A stretch of 64,000 bases of DNA from Pseudomonas chlororaphis (GTDB taxonomy: Bacteria > Pseudomonadota > Gammaproteobacteria > Pseudomonadales > Pseudomonadaceae). Both the position numbers and the translations under genes were made by a program. Below the pieces are notes generated by a model. The model searched no databases. It saw only the letters and a program-made list of their open reading frames with translations, and was not told where the DNA came from. The stretch covers positions 65,001 to 129,000 of the forward strand of contig NZ_MSCT01000005.1 in NCBI RefSeq assembly GCF_001921865.1, in the 5' to 3' direction. Positions 48,313-56,947 of the stretch are shown here, piece after piece (position 1 is the first letter of the stretch; the number at the start of each line of letters is the position of its first letter).

Positions 48313-49026
48313 TCAGTGAGTCTGTGGCTTGAGGTAGGCCAGCCAGCGCAGTTCGGCGCGGCGAAACAGCCAGATCAGGAAAAACGCGCTGCAGGCGTAG
48401 AGCACGCCGGCAATGCCGAAGGCGCTGAAGGACGCATAGGTGGCCGAGTTCACGTCGCGGGCGATCTTCAGCAGGTCCGGCACCGTGGCGGTGAAGGCCA
48501 CCGAGGTGGAGTGCAGCATCAGGATCACTTCGTTGCTGAACGACGGCAGTGCCCGGCGCAACGCCGACGGCAGGAGGATGCGCCGGTAGAAGGTCCAGCG
48601 GCTCATGCCATAGGCCTGCGCCGCCTCGACCTCGCCGTGGGCGATGGAACGGATCGAGCCGGCGAAGATTTCGGTCATGTAGGCGCAGGTGTTGAGCCCG
48701 AACGCCAGCACCGTGCAGTTGAACCCGTCGCGGAAGAAGGCGTCGAGAAAATCCTGGGCGCGGACCACGCTCAGGCTGTAGACCCCGGCGTAGAAGAACA
48801 GCAACTGGATGTACAGCGGCGTGCCGCGAAACACATAGGTGTAGAGCCACACCGGAGCGCTCAGCAGCGGGTTGCGGCTGACCCGGGCCAGGGCCAGCGG
48901 CACCGCCAGGGTGAAGCCGATCAGCACCGACAGCACCAGCAGCCACAGGGTCATGGCCAGCCCGGACAATTGCGCGGCGTCGCTCCACAGGTACGCCTGC
49001 CAATACTCCTGGAGAATCTCGGTCAT
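48313..49026 (-). CDS. Polar amino-acid ABC permease (HisM type)
   Basis: A 237-aa inner-membrane subunit with about five helices and the EAA loop EVEAAQAYGMSRWTFYRRIL that docks on the ATPase. It overlaps the other permease by 4 nt (ATGA) and pairs with it as a HisM/HisQ heterodimer. Length is normal. Confidence 0.93.
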   Translation of the reverse strand: MTEILQEYWQAYLWSDAAQLSGLAMTLWLLVLSVLIGFTLAVPLALARVSRNPLLSAPVWLYTYVFRGTPLYIQLLFFYAGVYSLSVVRAQDFLDAFFRDGFNCTVLAFGLNTCAYMTEIFAGSIRSIAHGEVEAAQAYGMSRWTFYRRILLPSALRRALPSFSNEVILMLHSTSVAFTATVPDLLKIARDVNSATYASFSAFGIAGVLYACSAFFLIWLFRRAELRWLAYLKPQTH

Positions 49027-49712
49027 AGCGCGGCCCTCTTCACGCCGACCGAATAGCGCTGGCTCAGCCAGATCAGCAGCAGTTGGGAAACGCTGGTGAT
49101 GGCGAGATAGATCAGGCCGCCGACCAGGGTGAAGTAGAAGAACTGCATCGAGCCTTTGCCGGCGTCCTGGGTGGCCTTGACCACGTCGCTCAGGCCGATG
49201 ATCGACACCAGCGCGGTGGACTTGATCAGCACCAGCCAGTTGTTGCCGATGCCCGGCAGGGCATGGCGCAGCATCTGCGGGAACAGCACCTTGCGAAAGG
49301 TCTGGGCGCGGCTCATGCCATAGGCCCGGGCCGCCTCCAGCTGGCCCTTGGGCACCGCCTGGAACGCGCCGCGAAAGGTCTCGGTGAAGTACGCGCCATA
49401 GATGAAGGCCAGGGTCAGCACCCCGGCCAGGAACGGGTCGATGTCGATCTGCGCCAGGCCCAGCCGGTCGGTGAGCTGGTTGAGCAGCATCTGCAGGCTG
49501 AAGAACAACAGCAGCATGATCACCAGGTCCGGCATGCTGCGGATCAGCGTGGTGTAGCCGCTGGCGAGCGCCAGCAGGAGCCGGTTGCCGGAGGACTTGG
49601 CGCTGGCGCCGAGCAGGCCCAGCAGCACCGCCAGCAGCAGCGACGACAAGGCCAGTTTGAGGGTGGTCAGGGTGCCCTGCAGAATCTGCGGGCCAAAACC
49701 TTCCAGAAGCAT
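49023..49712 (-). CDS. Polar amino-acid ABC permease (HisQ type)
   Basis: A 229-aa inner-membrane subunit with about five helices and the EAA loop QLEAARAYGMSRAQTFRKVL. The start is ATG 49712 (MLLEGFGPQILQG), with GGGGCG upstream; longer readings enter the spacer and the binding-protein gene. It is coupled to the downstream HisM-like gene. Confidence 0.92.
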   Translation of the reverse strand: MLLEGFGPQILQGTLTTLKLALSSLLLAVLLGLLGASAKSSGNRLLLALASGYTTLIRSMPDLVIMLLLFFSLQMLLNQLTDRLGLAQIDIDPFLAGVLTLAFIYGAYFTETFRGAFQAVPKGQLEAARAYGMSRAQTFRKVLFPQMLRHALPGIGNNWLVLIKSTALVSIIGLSDVVKATQDAGKGSMQFFYFTLVGGLIYLAITSVSQLLLIWLSQRYSVGVKRAAL

Positions 49713-49804
49713 TTCGCGCCCCTTGTTGTTATTAGAGTGAGCTGAAAAGGCCGCGACGCCGCTGCGCTGGCGGCGGGCGTCGCGCTTGGGGTCCGGCGCC
49801 GCGG

Positions 49805-50593
49805 TCAGGGGGCGCCGTAGATATCGAAGTCGAAGTATTTCTGGTTGATCCTGGCGTAGGTGCCGTTGGCCAGGATGGTCGCCAGCGCCTTGTTCAGGTC
49901 GTCGCGCAGTTCCACGTCGTCCTTGCGCAGGCCAATGCCGTCGCCCACGCCGAAAAACGCCGGATCGCCGAGGGTCGCGCCGGCGAACTCGAAATCCTTG
50001 CCGATGGGTTTGGACAGGAAGCCGTAGCTGGCCTGGATCGACGACTGCAACGAGGCGTCGAGGCGGCCGACGAGCAGGTCGGCGTAGACCTGGTCCTGGC
50101 TCTGGTAGGAGAGGATCTGCACCCCCTGGGCGCCCCACTTGGCCTTGGCGTAGGCCTCCTGGGCCGAGCCCTGTTCGACGCCGACGCGCTTGCCCTTGAG
50201 CGATTCGAGCGTTGGCTCAAGGCCCGCGCCGCGCTTGGCGATCAACCGCGCGGGAGCGTTGGAGACCTTGTCGGTGAAGGCGATACGGGTCATGCGCTTG
50301 GGGGTGACCGTCATCGACGAGGCGATGGCGTCGAACTTGCGCGCGAGCAGGGCGGGGATCATCCCGTCCCAGCTGCTTTCGACCCACACGCAGCGGGCCT
50401 TGAGTTCGGCGCAGAGGGCCTCGGCGATGTCGATGCCGAACCCGCTCAGCTTGCCGTCGGGGTCTTTGTATTCCAGGGGCGGGTAGGTCGGGTCGACGCC
50501 CAGCTTCAACACCTTGCCCGACCAGTCGGCCGCGCCGGCATGCGCCGAGAGCGCCAACAGAACCCATGAAACCGCAGCGATCGTTTTTCTCAT
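49805..50593 (-). CDS. Amino-acid ABC substrate-binding protein (ArgT/HisJ type)
   Basis: A 262-aa periplasmic family-3 solute-binding protein. The signal peptide MRKTIAAVSWVLLALSAHAG is cleaved near GAADWSG; then LKLGVDPTYPPLEYKDPDGK and GFGIDIAEALCAELK are family-3 signatures. The pocket strings DAIASSMTVTPKRM and the two Cys (about 60 and 67) match basic-amino-acid binders. With an amidohydrolase next door, an acylated or conjugated amino acid is possible. Confidence 0.92.
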   Translation of the reverse strand: MRKTIAAVSWVLLALSAHAGAADWSGKVLKLGVDPTYPPLEYKDPDGKLSGFGIDIAEALCAELKARCVWVESSWDGMIPALLARKFDAIASSMTVTPKRMTRIAFTDKVSNAPARLIAKRGAGLEPTLESLKGKRVGVEQGSAQEAYAKAKWGAQGVQILSYQSQDQVYADLLVGRLDASLQSSIQASYGFLSKPIGKDFEFAGATLGDPAFFGVGDGIGLRKDDVELRDDLNKALATILANGTYARINQKYFDFDIYGAP

Positions 50594-50653
50594 TATTGTG
50601 TCCTCGGTTAATCGCCTATCTACAACGGTGGTAGCACTGCTACCGCGCCTTTG

Positions 50654-51832
50654 CTACCGGCCCTCGCCGAGAAAACGCTCGGCCAGCTTGACCCAGTAGG
50701 TCGCGCCGATGGGCAGGCAGTGGTCATTGAAGTCGTACCCCGGGTTGTGCAGCAGGCAGCTGCCTTCGCCCTGGCCGTTGCCGATCACCAGGTAGCTGCC
50801 GGGGCAGCGTTCCAGCATGAAGGCGAAGTCTTCGCTGGCGGTGAACGGCTTGAGGTCGTGGATCAGTTGGTCGTCGCCCAGCCATTCGCGTGCCACGTCC
50901 CGGGCCAGGGCGGTTTCGGCGGCGTGGTTGATCAGCACCGGGTGGCAGTGCTGATAGTCGATCTGCGCCTGGGCGCCAAAACTCGCGGCCTGGCCGTGCA
51001 CCAGCTCGGTGATGCGCCGTTCGAGCAATTGCCGCACCTCGGGCGTCAGGGCACGCACGCTGATGCTCATGTCGGCCGAGGCCGGGATCACATTCGAAAC
51101 GGTCCCGGCGTGGATCGCGCCGACGCTGATGATGGCTGTGTCCTGCGGGTCGATATTGCGCGCGACGATGCTTTGCAGGGCGACCACGATCGAGGCGCAC
51201 ACCAGCACCGGATCGACCGCCTTGTGCGGCACCGCGCCATGCCCGCCGTGGCCGAGGATCTTCACCGTCACCGTATCGGCCGAGGCCATGAACGGGCCGC
51301 TGTAGAAGCCCAGGTGGCCAGTGGGGTGGCCCGGCACGTTGTGCATCGCGAACACCGCGTCGCAGGGAAAACGCTCGAACAGGCCGTCGTCGAGCATGGC
51401 CCGGGCGCCGCCCAGACCCTCTTCGGCGGGCTGGAAAATCAGTTGCAGGGTGCCTTTGAAGTGGCGCGTGCGCGCCAGGTGTTGCGCCGCCGCCAGCAGG
51501 GTCGCGGTGTGCCCGTCGTGGCCGCAGGCATGCATCACCCCGTCGATCCGGCTGGCGTGGGGCACGCCGCTGGTTTCCTGGATCGGCAGGGCGTCCATGT
51601 CGGCCCGCAGGCCGAGCGCGCGGCCCACGCCGTTTTTCAGGGTGGCGACCACGCCGGTGCGGCCGACGCCGGTACTGACCTCATAACCCCATTCGCGCAA
51701 TTGCCCGGCCACCAGCTCGCTGGTGACGAACTCGGCGAAACCCAGTTCGGGATGCGCGTGGATCTGGCGGCGCAGGGCGATCATGGCGCTCTGTTGCTCG
51801 GCAATCTCGGGTAGCACGTAGCGGGGGTTCAT
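50654..51832 (-). CDS. M20-family amidohydrolase (hippurate-hydrolase-like)
   Basis: A 392-aa zinc peptidase-fold amidase that cleaves N-acyl amino acids. Metal and catalytic segments are RADMDALPIQE, MHACGHDGHTATLL and FQPAEEGLGGARAM; a dimerisation domain lies between. It is first in the direction of the ABC genes (60 nt before the binding protein), so substrate import and hydrolysis are probably co-regulated. A specific substrate is not shown by the sequence. Confidence 0.91.
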   Translation of the reverse strand: MNPRYVLPEIAEQQSAMIALRRQIHAHPELGFAEFVTSELVAGQLREWGYEVSTGVGRTGVVATLKNGVGRALGLRADMDALPIQETSGVPHASRIDGVMHACGHDGHTATLLAAAQHLARTRHFKGTLQLIFQPAEEGLGGARAMLDDGLFERFPCDAVFAMHNVPGHPTGHLGFYSGPFMASADTVTVKILGHGGHGAVPHKAVDPVLVCASIVVALQSIVARNIDPQDTAIISVGAIHAGTVSNVIPASADMSISVRALTPEVRQLLERRITELVHGQAASFGAQAQIDYQHCHPVLINHAAETALARDVAREWLGDDQLIHDLKPFTASEDFAFMLERCPGSYLVIGNGQGEGSCLLHNPGYDFNDHCLPIGATYWVKLAERFLGEGR

Positions 51833-51950
51833 GGTGGGGCTCCTCGGTCAGGTCCTTGCCTGCTCGGACCCGTCGGGCGAATCGTTGAGGCGCTGTTGGG
51901 CCGATCTTAGGCATCGCTCGCGCTGCCGGGGAGGCTCAGTTTGGTTATGA

Positions 51951-51969
51951 TGACAACCCGAAGTTGTCA
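51951..51969 (+). promoter_or_regulatory. Inverted repeat between M20 and LysR genes
   Basis: TGACAAC (51951-51957) and GTTGTCA (51963-51969) form perfect 7-bp arms around 5 bp, ending 13 nt before the LysR start. Its position in a LysR divergent region fits an autoregulatory LysR site, though the usual T-N11-A core is not obvious. Confidence 0.55.
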
Positions 51970-51982
51970 CCTGGGCACGCAG

Positions 51983-52936
51983 ATGAAATTGCATCAACTC
52001 CAAGCCTTGATCGCCAGCGCAGAGACCGGAAGCATCCGTGGCGCCGCGCGTTCGTTGAACCTGTCCCAGGCGGCGGTGACCAAGGCGCTGCGCGAGCTGG
52101 AAACCGCGCAGCAGTTGCCGCTGTTCGTCCGCACTCCCAGCGGCCTGAACTTCACCGAGTACGGCAAGGTGCTGCTGACCCACGCGCGGCTGGTGCTCAA
52201 GCAACTGGAGCACGCCCAGGCCGAGCTGGACCAATTGCGCGGCAAGAACAGCGGCCGGCTGTGCGTCGGGGTCACGCCGTGGATCGCCCTGACCCTGTTG
52301 CCGGAAGTGGTGCTGGAGTTTCGCCAGCGCATGCCCCAGGTGCGGCTGGAGCTGTTCGAGAGCCTGATGGCTGTGGCCCAGCCGCTGCTGCGCGACGGCA
52401 GCATGGACTTCGCCATCGGCCAGTTGCACCCGTCCCAGGCGCCGCAGGATTTTTCCTGCGAAACCCTGCTGGACTATCAGACCTCGGTGCTGGTGCGCCA
52501 GGGCCACCCCCGGCAGGATGCGCGCTCGATCCATGAACTGCTCGACCAGGACTGGACCCTGAACTACGCCCCGGACGGCCACGACGCGCTGATGCAGGAT
52601 CTGTTCTGGCGCCACGGTGCGCAGATCGACGAGCGGCGCATCGTCCAGGCGCATTCGCTGGCGATCCTGCAAATGCTGGTCGAGCGCGCGGACATGTGCA
52701 CCTGGGGCCCGACCATCATGAGCACCGCGCCGCCGTTTCTCGGGCGCCTGGTGTCGTTGCCGTTGCAGGAACAGTTCGAGCCCCGGCACCTGAGCATCGT
52801 CACCCGCTGCAACGTCGCCCTCAGCAACCCGGCGCTGTGTTTCACCGATTGTCTGCTGCAAGTGATCCGCCGGCACGCGCGTTCGTCGCGCAAAGAGGAC
52901 CGGGCGCTGTTCGAGACGGTACGCCTGCGGGTCTGA
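51983..52936 (+). CDS. LysR-type regulator of the ABC/amidohydrolase unit
   Basis: A 317-aa LysR-type regulator: HTH LHQLQALIASAETGSIRGAA ... SQAAVTKALRELE, then a CbbR/TsaR-like effector domain (GRLCVGVTPWIALTLLPEVV). It is divergent from the M20/ABC unit by 150 bp, its probable target. ATG 51983 has a weak Shine-Dalgarno; the upstream in-frame GTG/ATG would include the inverted repeat in coding sequence, which is unlikely. Confidence 0.88.
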   Translation: MKLHQLQALIASAETGSIRGAARSLNLSQAAVTKALRELETAQQLPLFVRTPSGLNFTEYGKVLLTHARLVLKQLEHAQAELDQLRGKNSGRLCVGVTPWIALTLLPEVVLEFRQRMPQVRLELFESLMAVAQPLLRDGSMDFAIGQLHPSQAPQDFSCETLLDYQTSVLVRQGHPRQDARSIHELLDQDWTLNYAPDGHDALMQDLFWRHGAQIDERRIVQAHSLAILQMLVERADMCTWGPTIMSTAPPFLGRLVSLPLQEQFEPRHLSIVTRCNVALSNPALCFTDCLLQVIRRHARSSRKEDRALFETVRLRV

Positions 52937-53035
52937 GGCGCCAGGCGCTTTGCCGCAATCGTCACTACGCTGGAATGTGCGCCTGCGCGGCCCCGAGGCG
53001 CACCTCTTCCCAGCAGCCGAATAGGTGCCTTGAAC

Positions 53036-53380
53036 ATGCGCAAACTATGGCGAAAGTATCTGGAGCTGCTGGACGGCGACCTGAATACGCGGGTCTTCGA
53101 CAACTTCAAGAACCTGCTGGTCTGTGCCTTGCTGTTCGCCGCCGGGAGCAACGCACTGCACAGCGAGCAACATGTGTTCATGGGCCTGTTCGGCTCCAGC
53201 CTGACCGGCTGGGGGCTGATCGGGGTGTCGGCACTGCTGATGCTGCTTAATATCAGCGACGGCCTGCGCCGGCTGGCCAAGCTGCCTTATCACCGGCTGC
53301 TGCAGGTCGCGTTGTTCCTGGTGTACCTGGTCCTGGCCGTGCGGGTGGTGGAGATCGTCTGGAATTTCCGGGCCGAGTAA
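53036..53380 (+). CDS. Small inner-membrane protein of unknown function
   Basis: A 114-aa protein with three predicted helices: LLVCALLFAAGSNAL, LIGVSALLMLLNI and LLQVALFLVYLVLAVRVVEI. ATG 53036 has AGGTG about 10 nt upstream; an in-frame TTG at 53030 is also possible. I do not recognise the family. It stands alone between the LysR gene and the tailspike-like gene. Confidence 0.75.
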   Translation: MRKLWRKYLELLDGDLNTRVFDNFKNLLVCALLFAAGSNALHSEQHVFMGLFGSSLTGWGLIGVSALLMLLNISDGLRRLAKLPYHRLLQVALFLVYLVLAVRVVEIVWNFRAE

Positions 53381-53726
53381 CGCCAGTCAGTCCGGGGCTG
53401 TGTTGACCCGTACGGTGAGCACATGCTCCTGTCTGCGTCCGACGATCTTTAGATTGGCCCAGGCATAACCTTCGCGTTCGAACTCGGGCCTCAATTGGGG
53501 GGGTACTCAATCGAGCATTGGCTTCAAGATGCGGCTTTTAATATTTAATTAATTGATAAATAAAGAATTTATTTTTATTTAGGCATCGCGTCGTGGTGCC
53601 GTCTTTTTGTATCGATTGAGGGGTTGCTTATTTTTGGTGGGTACGATTACTGTATATAAAAACAGTGTTTGTGCTTGGTTTTGCTTTTCGCAAACCAGCA
53701 GAACCTCATCAGAAGGAGCAAAGGAA
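53381..53726 (+). other. AT-rich promoter region of the tailspike-like gene
   Basis: No gene. Bases 53537-53581 are almost wholly A/T, unlike the surrounding DNA, and offer TTGATA (53553-53558), 17 bp, TATTTA (53576-53581) as a sigma-70-like promoter. The AT-rich patch suggests horizontally acquired DNA. Confidence 0.55.
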
Positions 53727-55487
53727 ATGCTGGAAAACATTAACGAAATGGGTGGTGCGAGTCGGGTTGTCGACAGTATTCCAGCCCTGAAGGCACTTCC
53801 CGCAACCGGGAGTGAAGTGGTGTTTGTGCTGGGGTATTACACCGCGGGGGATGGCGGCGGAGGTACCTATCGTCAGGACCTGAACGACACCACTACGCCG
53901 GACAACAAAGGGAGCGTGATCATTGGCGATGACCTCACGCTTCGCTGGAAGCTCTGCCAGACCACGCCCTATACCCTGAAGCAGTTTGGCTGCAAGGGTG
54001 ACGCCGTCACGGACGATACCGCCGGGTATCTGGCTTGCTTCAGCACAGGGCTGCCGGTGCATATCCCGGCCGGGCGATACAAGGTGGCGCCTATCGGACC
54101 GATTACCTCGTATCCAGGAGGACATGAGCCGAACCGCACGTCTGGCCTGACACTGAGTACTGGTCAGAACATCACGGGAGAAGGTGAAAGCTCGGAACTG
54201 ATTTGGGGCAGTACGACCAAACAGGCGTTTTCGAGGGTGGTCAACGCCAGGGATATTGTAATCTCGGGCGTCAAATTCACGGGCGGTTACTCCGCGGTCA
54301 TCGTCGACCCGGTCGCTGACGGATCGGTTGATAGTATCGGTCTGCAAAACTGCATTCTGGACGGACAGTTGATCGGGCTTCTCGGTGGTCGACAATATGC
54401 CCTGGACCCTGAAGGGTCCAAGTACTGCTCCAATATCTGGATGGAAAACTGCGATCTTCGGAACATCACCGTTCACGGGATGGTCGCTACTAATTGTTAT
54501 CGCCCCAGGGCTACGAGCAACAACTTTGAGTCTTGCGCTGGTGGCTTCTGTATAGACTTCTCCCAGGGTTCTCGTGGGGGAGTCATCAACAACAATACCG
54601 GTAACAGTGTCCTGCATTTTTGCAAGGTTGAATCCTCGAATATCAACCTGAATGGGGAACCGTTGGTTACGGACTCCAATGTTGTTGCGAGCAGTGACTG
54701 TCTGATTTATGGGAATAACGTAACAGGCATACAGCAGCTGGGAATCTTCTTCAACAGCCATACTGAAAGGCTCATAGCGACCTCCAATAATCTGCAAGGC
54801 TCCTTTACCGTTGCGATAAGCATCGGTTCAGTAACTGGTTTTGCCCACGACGGCCAGATCATCATTTCAAAAAACATCGTGAAGATGCTTTCCACAAACG
54901 CCATCGGCATCAGGTCCCAACTCAATACGCCAAAGCAGCCACCCTTGATCGAAGGGAACAGTCTCACGGGCGGATCCATTGGGGTCGACTGGCAAACTTC
55001 ACGCGGCAGATTTATTGGCAATAACATTGCCTCTATCAATATCGGGGTTCAGATAGGCGCAGCCGTTACAAATATCGATCTGCTCAATAACGATATAACC
55101 GCCACTTCTGCTGTAGCGGGTGTCGGTACCGCTTCGTGGAAGGGACTGAGGGCCAGGGGTAATACGCTGAATGTCACAGAGTGGTCATTCTATTTGGGAA
55201 CGATCGCAGGTCTTGGTTTCTCCGAGTTCTTCGATAATAGCGTGAGCAACCCAACGACCAGAGCCAATGGCTCATTGTTGGTTAACAATCCAAGTTCCAC
55301 GCGCTTCTCGATGAACTCCTTCAATATTCCGTCTGCATCGGGGTCTTCGATCGCAACGATTGGTAGTGCGATGAAGTGCTCTTTGCTGGGAAATATTGCG
55401 ACAGTGGGTTTTAAAGTGGCAGGTCCCGATGCCACCACCACCGCACAGACGTTGAATAACATCACGGATGCGAGCTACGTGGCTTGA
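53727..55487 (+). CDS. Tailspike-like right-handed beta-helix protein
   Basis: A 586-aa protein with no signal peptide. Residues 1-80 have VDSIPALKALPATGSEVVFV and YYTAGDGGGGTYRQD, the head-proximal linker found in phage tail spikes and pectate-lyase-superfamily depolymerases. YTLKQFGCKGDAVTDDTAGY opens a parallel beta-helix with many Asn-rich turns (SNNFES, NNNTGN, GNNVTG, GNNIAS). The C-terminal 80 residues may be a trimerisation cap. AGAAGGAGC and AAAGGA precede the ATG. GC content is visibly lower than that of neighbours. No capsid, tail or integrase gene is nearby, so it is an orphan: a phage remnant, an R-type tailocin accessory, or an acquired polysaccharide depolymerase. Confidence 0.78.
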   Translation: MLENINEMGGASRVVDSIPALKALPATGSEVVFVLGYYTAGDGGGGTYRQDLNDTTTPDNKGSVIIGDDLTLRWKLCQTTPYTLKQFGCKGDAVTDDTAGYLACFSTGLPVHIPAGRYKVAPIGPITSYPGGHEPNRTSGLTLSTGQNITGEGESSELIWGSTTKQAFSRVVNARDIVISGVKFTGGYSAVIVDPVADGSVDSIGLQNCILDGQLIGLLGGRQYALDPEGSKYCSNIWMENCDLRNITVHGMVATNCYRPRATSNNFESCAGGFCIDFSQGSRGGVINNNTGNSVLHFCKVESSNINLNGEPLVTDSNVVASSDCLIYGNNVTGIQQLGIFFNSHTERLIATSNNLQGSFTVAISIGSVTGFAHDGQIIISKNIVKMLSTNAIGIRSQLNTPKQPPLIEGNSLTGGSIGVDWQTSRGRFIGNNIASINIGVQIGAAVTNIDLLNNDITATSAVAGVGTASWKGLRARGNTLNVTEWSFYLGTIAGLGFSEFFDNSVSNPTTRANGSLLVNNPSSTRFSMNSFNIPSASGSSIATIGSAMKCSLLGNIATVGFKVAGPDATTTAQTLNNITDASYVA

Positions 55488-55644
55488 TACCCGGGTACTT
55501 TCAAGGAGGGGGATCTCGGCACACAAATGCCCTACAAAAAAGCCGTGTCGGGCGCCCCGGAAATGCCCTATACAGATAGCGACCCGCAATCGCCCATGGA
55601 GGCTTTAGCGGGCACCGGTACCACCCACCACGCAGGAGATGGAC

Positions 55645-55806
55645 ATGTTCAGGTTCCTCACGGTCACTGAATTGGAACACACCCCTCGGCATCGTCATGG
55701 CGGCTCCGTCAGCGGAGCCATTGCGGCCTGGGAGCTGAAAAATCTGGCTCTCAATACCAAGGGGTTTGTCATATGTCCAAAGAATTACTCGGAGTTTCTG
55801 CTGTAG
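55645..55806 (+). CDS. Possible 53-aa small protein
   Basis: A short frame (start MFRFLTVTELEHTPRHRHGG, end YSEFLL) with an excellent CAGGAG 6 nt before its ATG. It overlaps the next membrane-protein gene by 34 nt in another frame. No family is recognised. It could be a coupled leader peptide for the downstream gene or a chance frame. Confidence 0.35.
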   Translation: MFRFLTVTELEHTPRHRHGGSVSGAIAAWELKNLALNTKGFVICPKNYSEFLL

Positions 55807-56129
55807 GGCTGATGGTGCTGGGCGAGTTCTGCGCGATCTACAGCGAAGTGGTTGCGGCCCGTCTGGCGCACACCGGCAATACGTCGTGGCCGGAGCTGGC
55901 GTTTCCGGTGCTGGTGATGTGTTTCGCCGGCATTTGCCTGATCGGCGCCTATTGGCTGGGGTACCTGGCGGTGGGCGACATCTGGATGATCACGGTGGTG
56001 TCGGTGACTTCGCTGTTGCTGCTCGAGCCGCTGGTGATCTGGTCGGTGTTCCATGAGTTGCCGGGGCGCGGCACCCTGATTGGCTGTTGCCTGGGGGCGC
56101 TGGGCATGCTCTCGGCGGTTTTGTTGTAA
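55773..56129 (+). CDS. Small four-helix membrane protein
   Basis: A 118-aa hydrophobic protein with four predicted helices (VSAVGLMVLGEFCAIY; LAFPVLVMCFAGICLIGAYW; IWMITVVSVTSLLLLEPLVI; LIGCCLGALGMLSAVLL). Size and spacing resemble small-multidrug-resistance/EamA half proteins, but no diagnostic Glu in helix 1 context is certain (E18 in GEFCAIYSE is a candidate). The function is unknown. It converges with the TetR gene. Confidence 0.7.
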   Translation: MSKELLGVSAVGLMVLGEFCAIYSEVVAARLAHTGNTSWPELAFPVLVMCFAGICLIGAYWLGYLAVGDIWMITVVSVTSLLLLEPLVIWSVFHELPGRGTLIGCCLGALGMLSAVLL

Positions 56130-56209
56130 GTCGTGCAACGACTCGAATGCGGCCTGGCGGCGACCCCACCGGGCCGTTTTTTTGTCCATTGTTGGCCGCT
56201 CGGTGAGGG

Positions 56210-56815
56210 TTAAGTGGCCGTTTCGGTTTGCGCATCGAAGGCCGCCATGGCCATGGGAATCATCGCCAGCAGCCGTGACCGGCCGATGCCGTCCCGGGCC
56301 TGCACCGACAACCCATGCAGCACCGTGGCGTAGCAGTCGCCCAGGGACATCACGTCGGTGCGCTTGGGCAACTCGCCGGAGCGTACGGCCTGTTCCAGGC
56401 GCTCGATGATGGAGCGGGTCCTGTCGCGGCGGTGTTCGGCCAGCCATTCCCTGATGCTGTCGTTGTCCGCCGAACAGTTGGTGGCGGCGGATACCACCAT
56501 GCAGCCCAGCGGCCGATCGGCCTGGGTATAGAGTTCGACGGCTTCCCTGAGCATCCGCTCGATGGCATCGCGGGCACTGATGTCGTCATCCAGGGCGGCA
56601 TCGGCAAAGGCGCCGTCGCCCGACTCATAGAGTTCGATGGCTTCGCGAAACAGCGCTTCCTTGGAGCCAAAGGCCGCGTAGATGCGCGCTGAGGCGATGC
56701 CTAGCGCGTCCACCAGGTCGGACATGGACGTGGCTTCGAAACCGCGCTGCCAAAACACATCGCGTGCCTTGTGCAGGGCTTGCTGTCGGTCGAACTCTCG
56801 GGGTCTGCCTGCCAT
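56210..56815 (-). CDS. TetR-family repressor
   Basis: A 201-aa TetR-type regulator: HTH ALHKARDVFWQRGFEATSMS ... LGIASARIYAAFGSKEALFR, followed by a ligand domain with LGCMVVSAATNCSADNDSIR, as in AcuR/YcdC-type members. It is divergent from a sugar-isomerase gene across a 132-bp region carrying a palindromic operator. The ligand is unknown. Confidence 0.9.
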   Translation of the reverse strand: MAGRPREFDRQQALHKARDVFWQRGFEATSMSDLVDALGIASARIYAAFGSKEALFREAIELYESGDGAFADAALDDDISARDAIERMLREAVELYTQADRPLGCMVVSAATNCSADNDSIREWLAEHRRDRTRSIIERLEQAVRSGELPKRTDVMSLGDCYATVLHGLSVQARDGIGRSRLLAMIPMAMAAFDAQTETAT

Positions 56816-56850
56816 GGTCCATCTCTCGATTCAAAGGGTGCTGCGCCAAT

Positions 56851-56936
56851 TATTGGTTGATCGACAAAAAAATCAAGGCTGCTGCATTGACGAGGCATTG
56901 AAAGTCGCTCTATTGTTTGTCGATCGACAAATAATA
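56851..56936 (+). promoter_or_regulatory. TetR operators: one full palindrome, one half-conserved site
   Basis: TTTGTCGATCGACAAA (56916-56931) is a perfect 16-bp palindrome, extended with one mismatch to 56911-56936. A second site, GGTTGATCGACAAAA (56857-56871), keeps the ATCGACAAA half. They lie 17 nt before the isomerase start and 42 nt before the tetR start, positions suited to repressing both genes. Confidence 0.78.
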
Positions 56937-56947
56937 GGAGGTGAACG

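Noticed and set aside
55527..55671. 47-codon plus-strand frame starting MPYKKAVSGA
   Set aside because: Its only purine-rich stretch is about 14 nt from the ATG, and it overlaps the better-positioned start at 55645 in another frame.
53727..56129. Prophage remnant around the tailspike-like gene
   Set aside because: No integrase, capsid, tail assembly, lysis gene or attachment-site duplication is visible on either side; only the single spike-like gene is supported.
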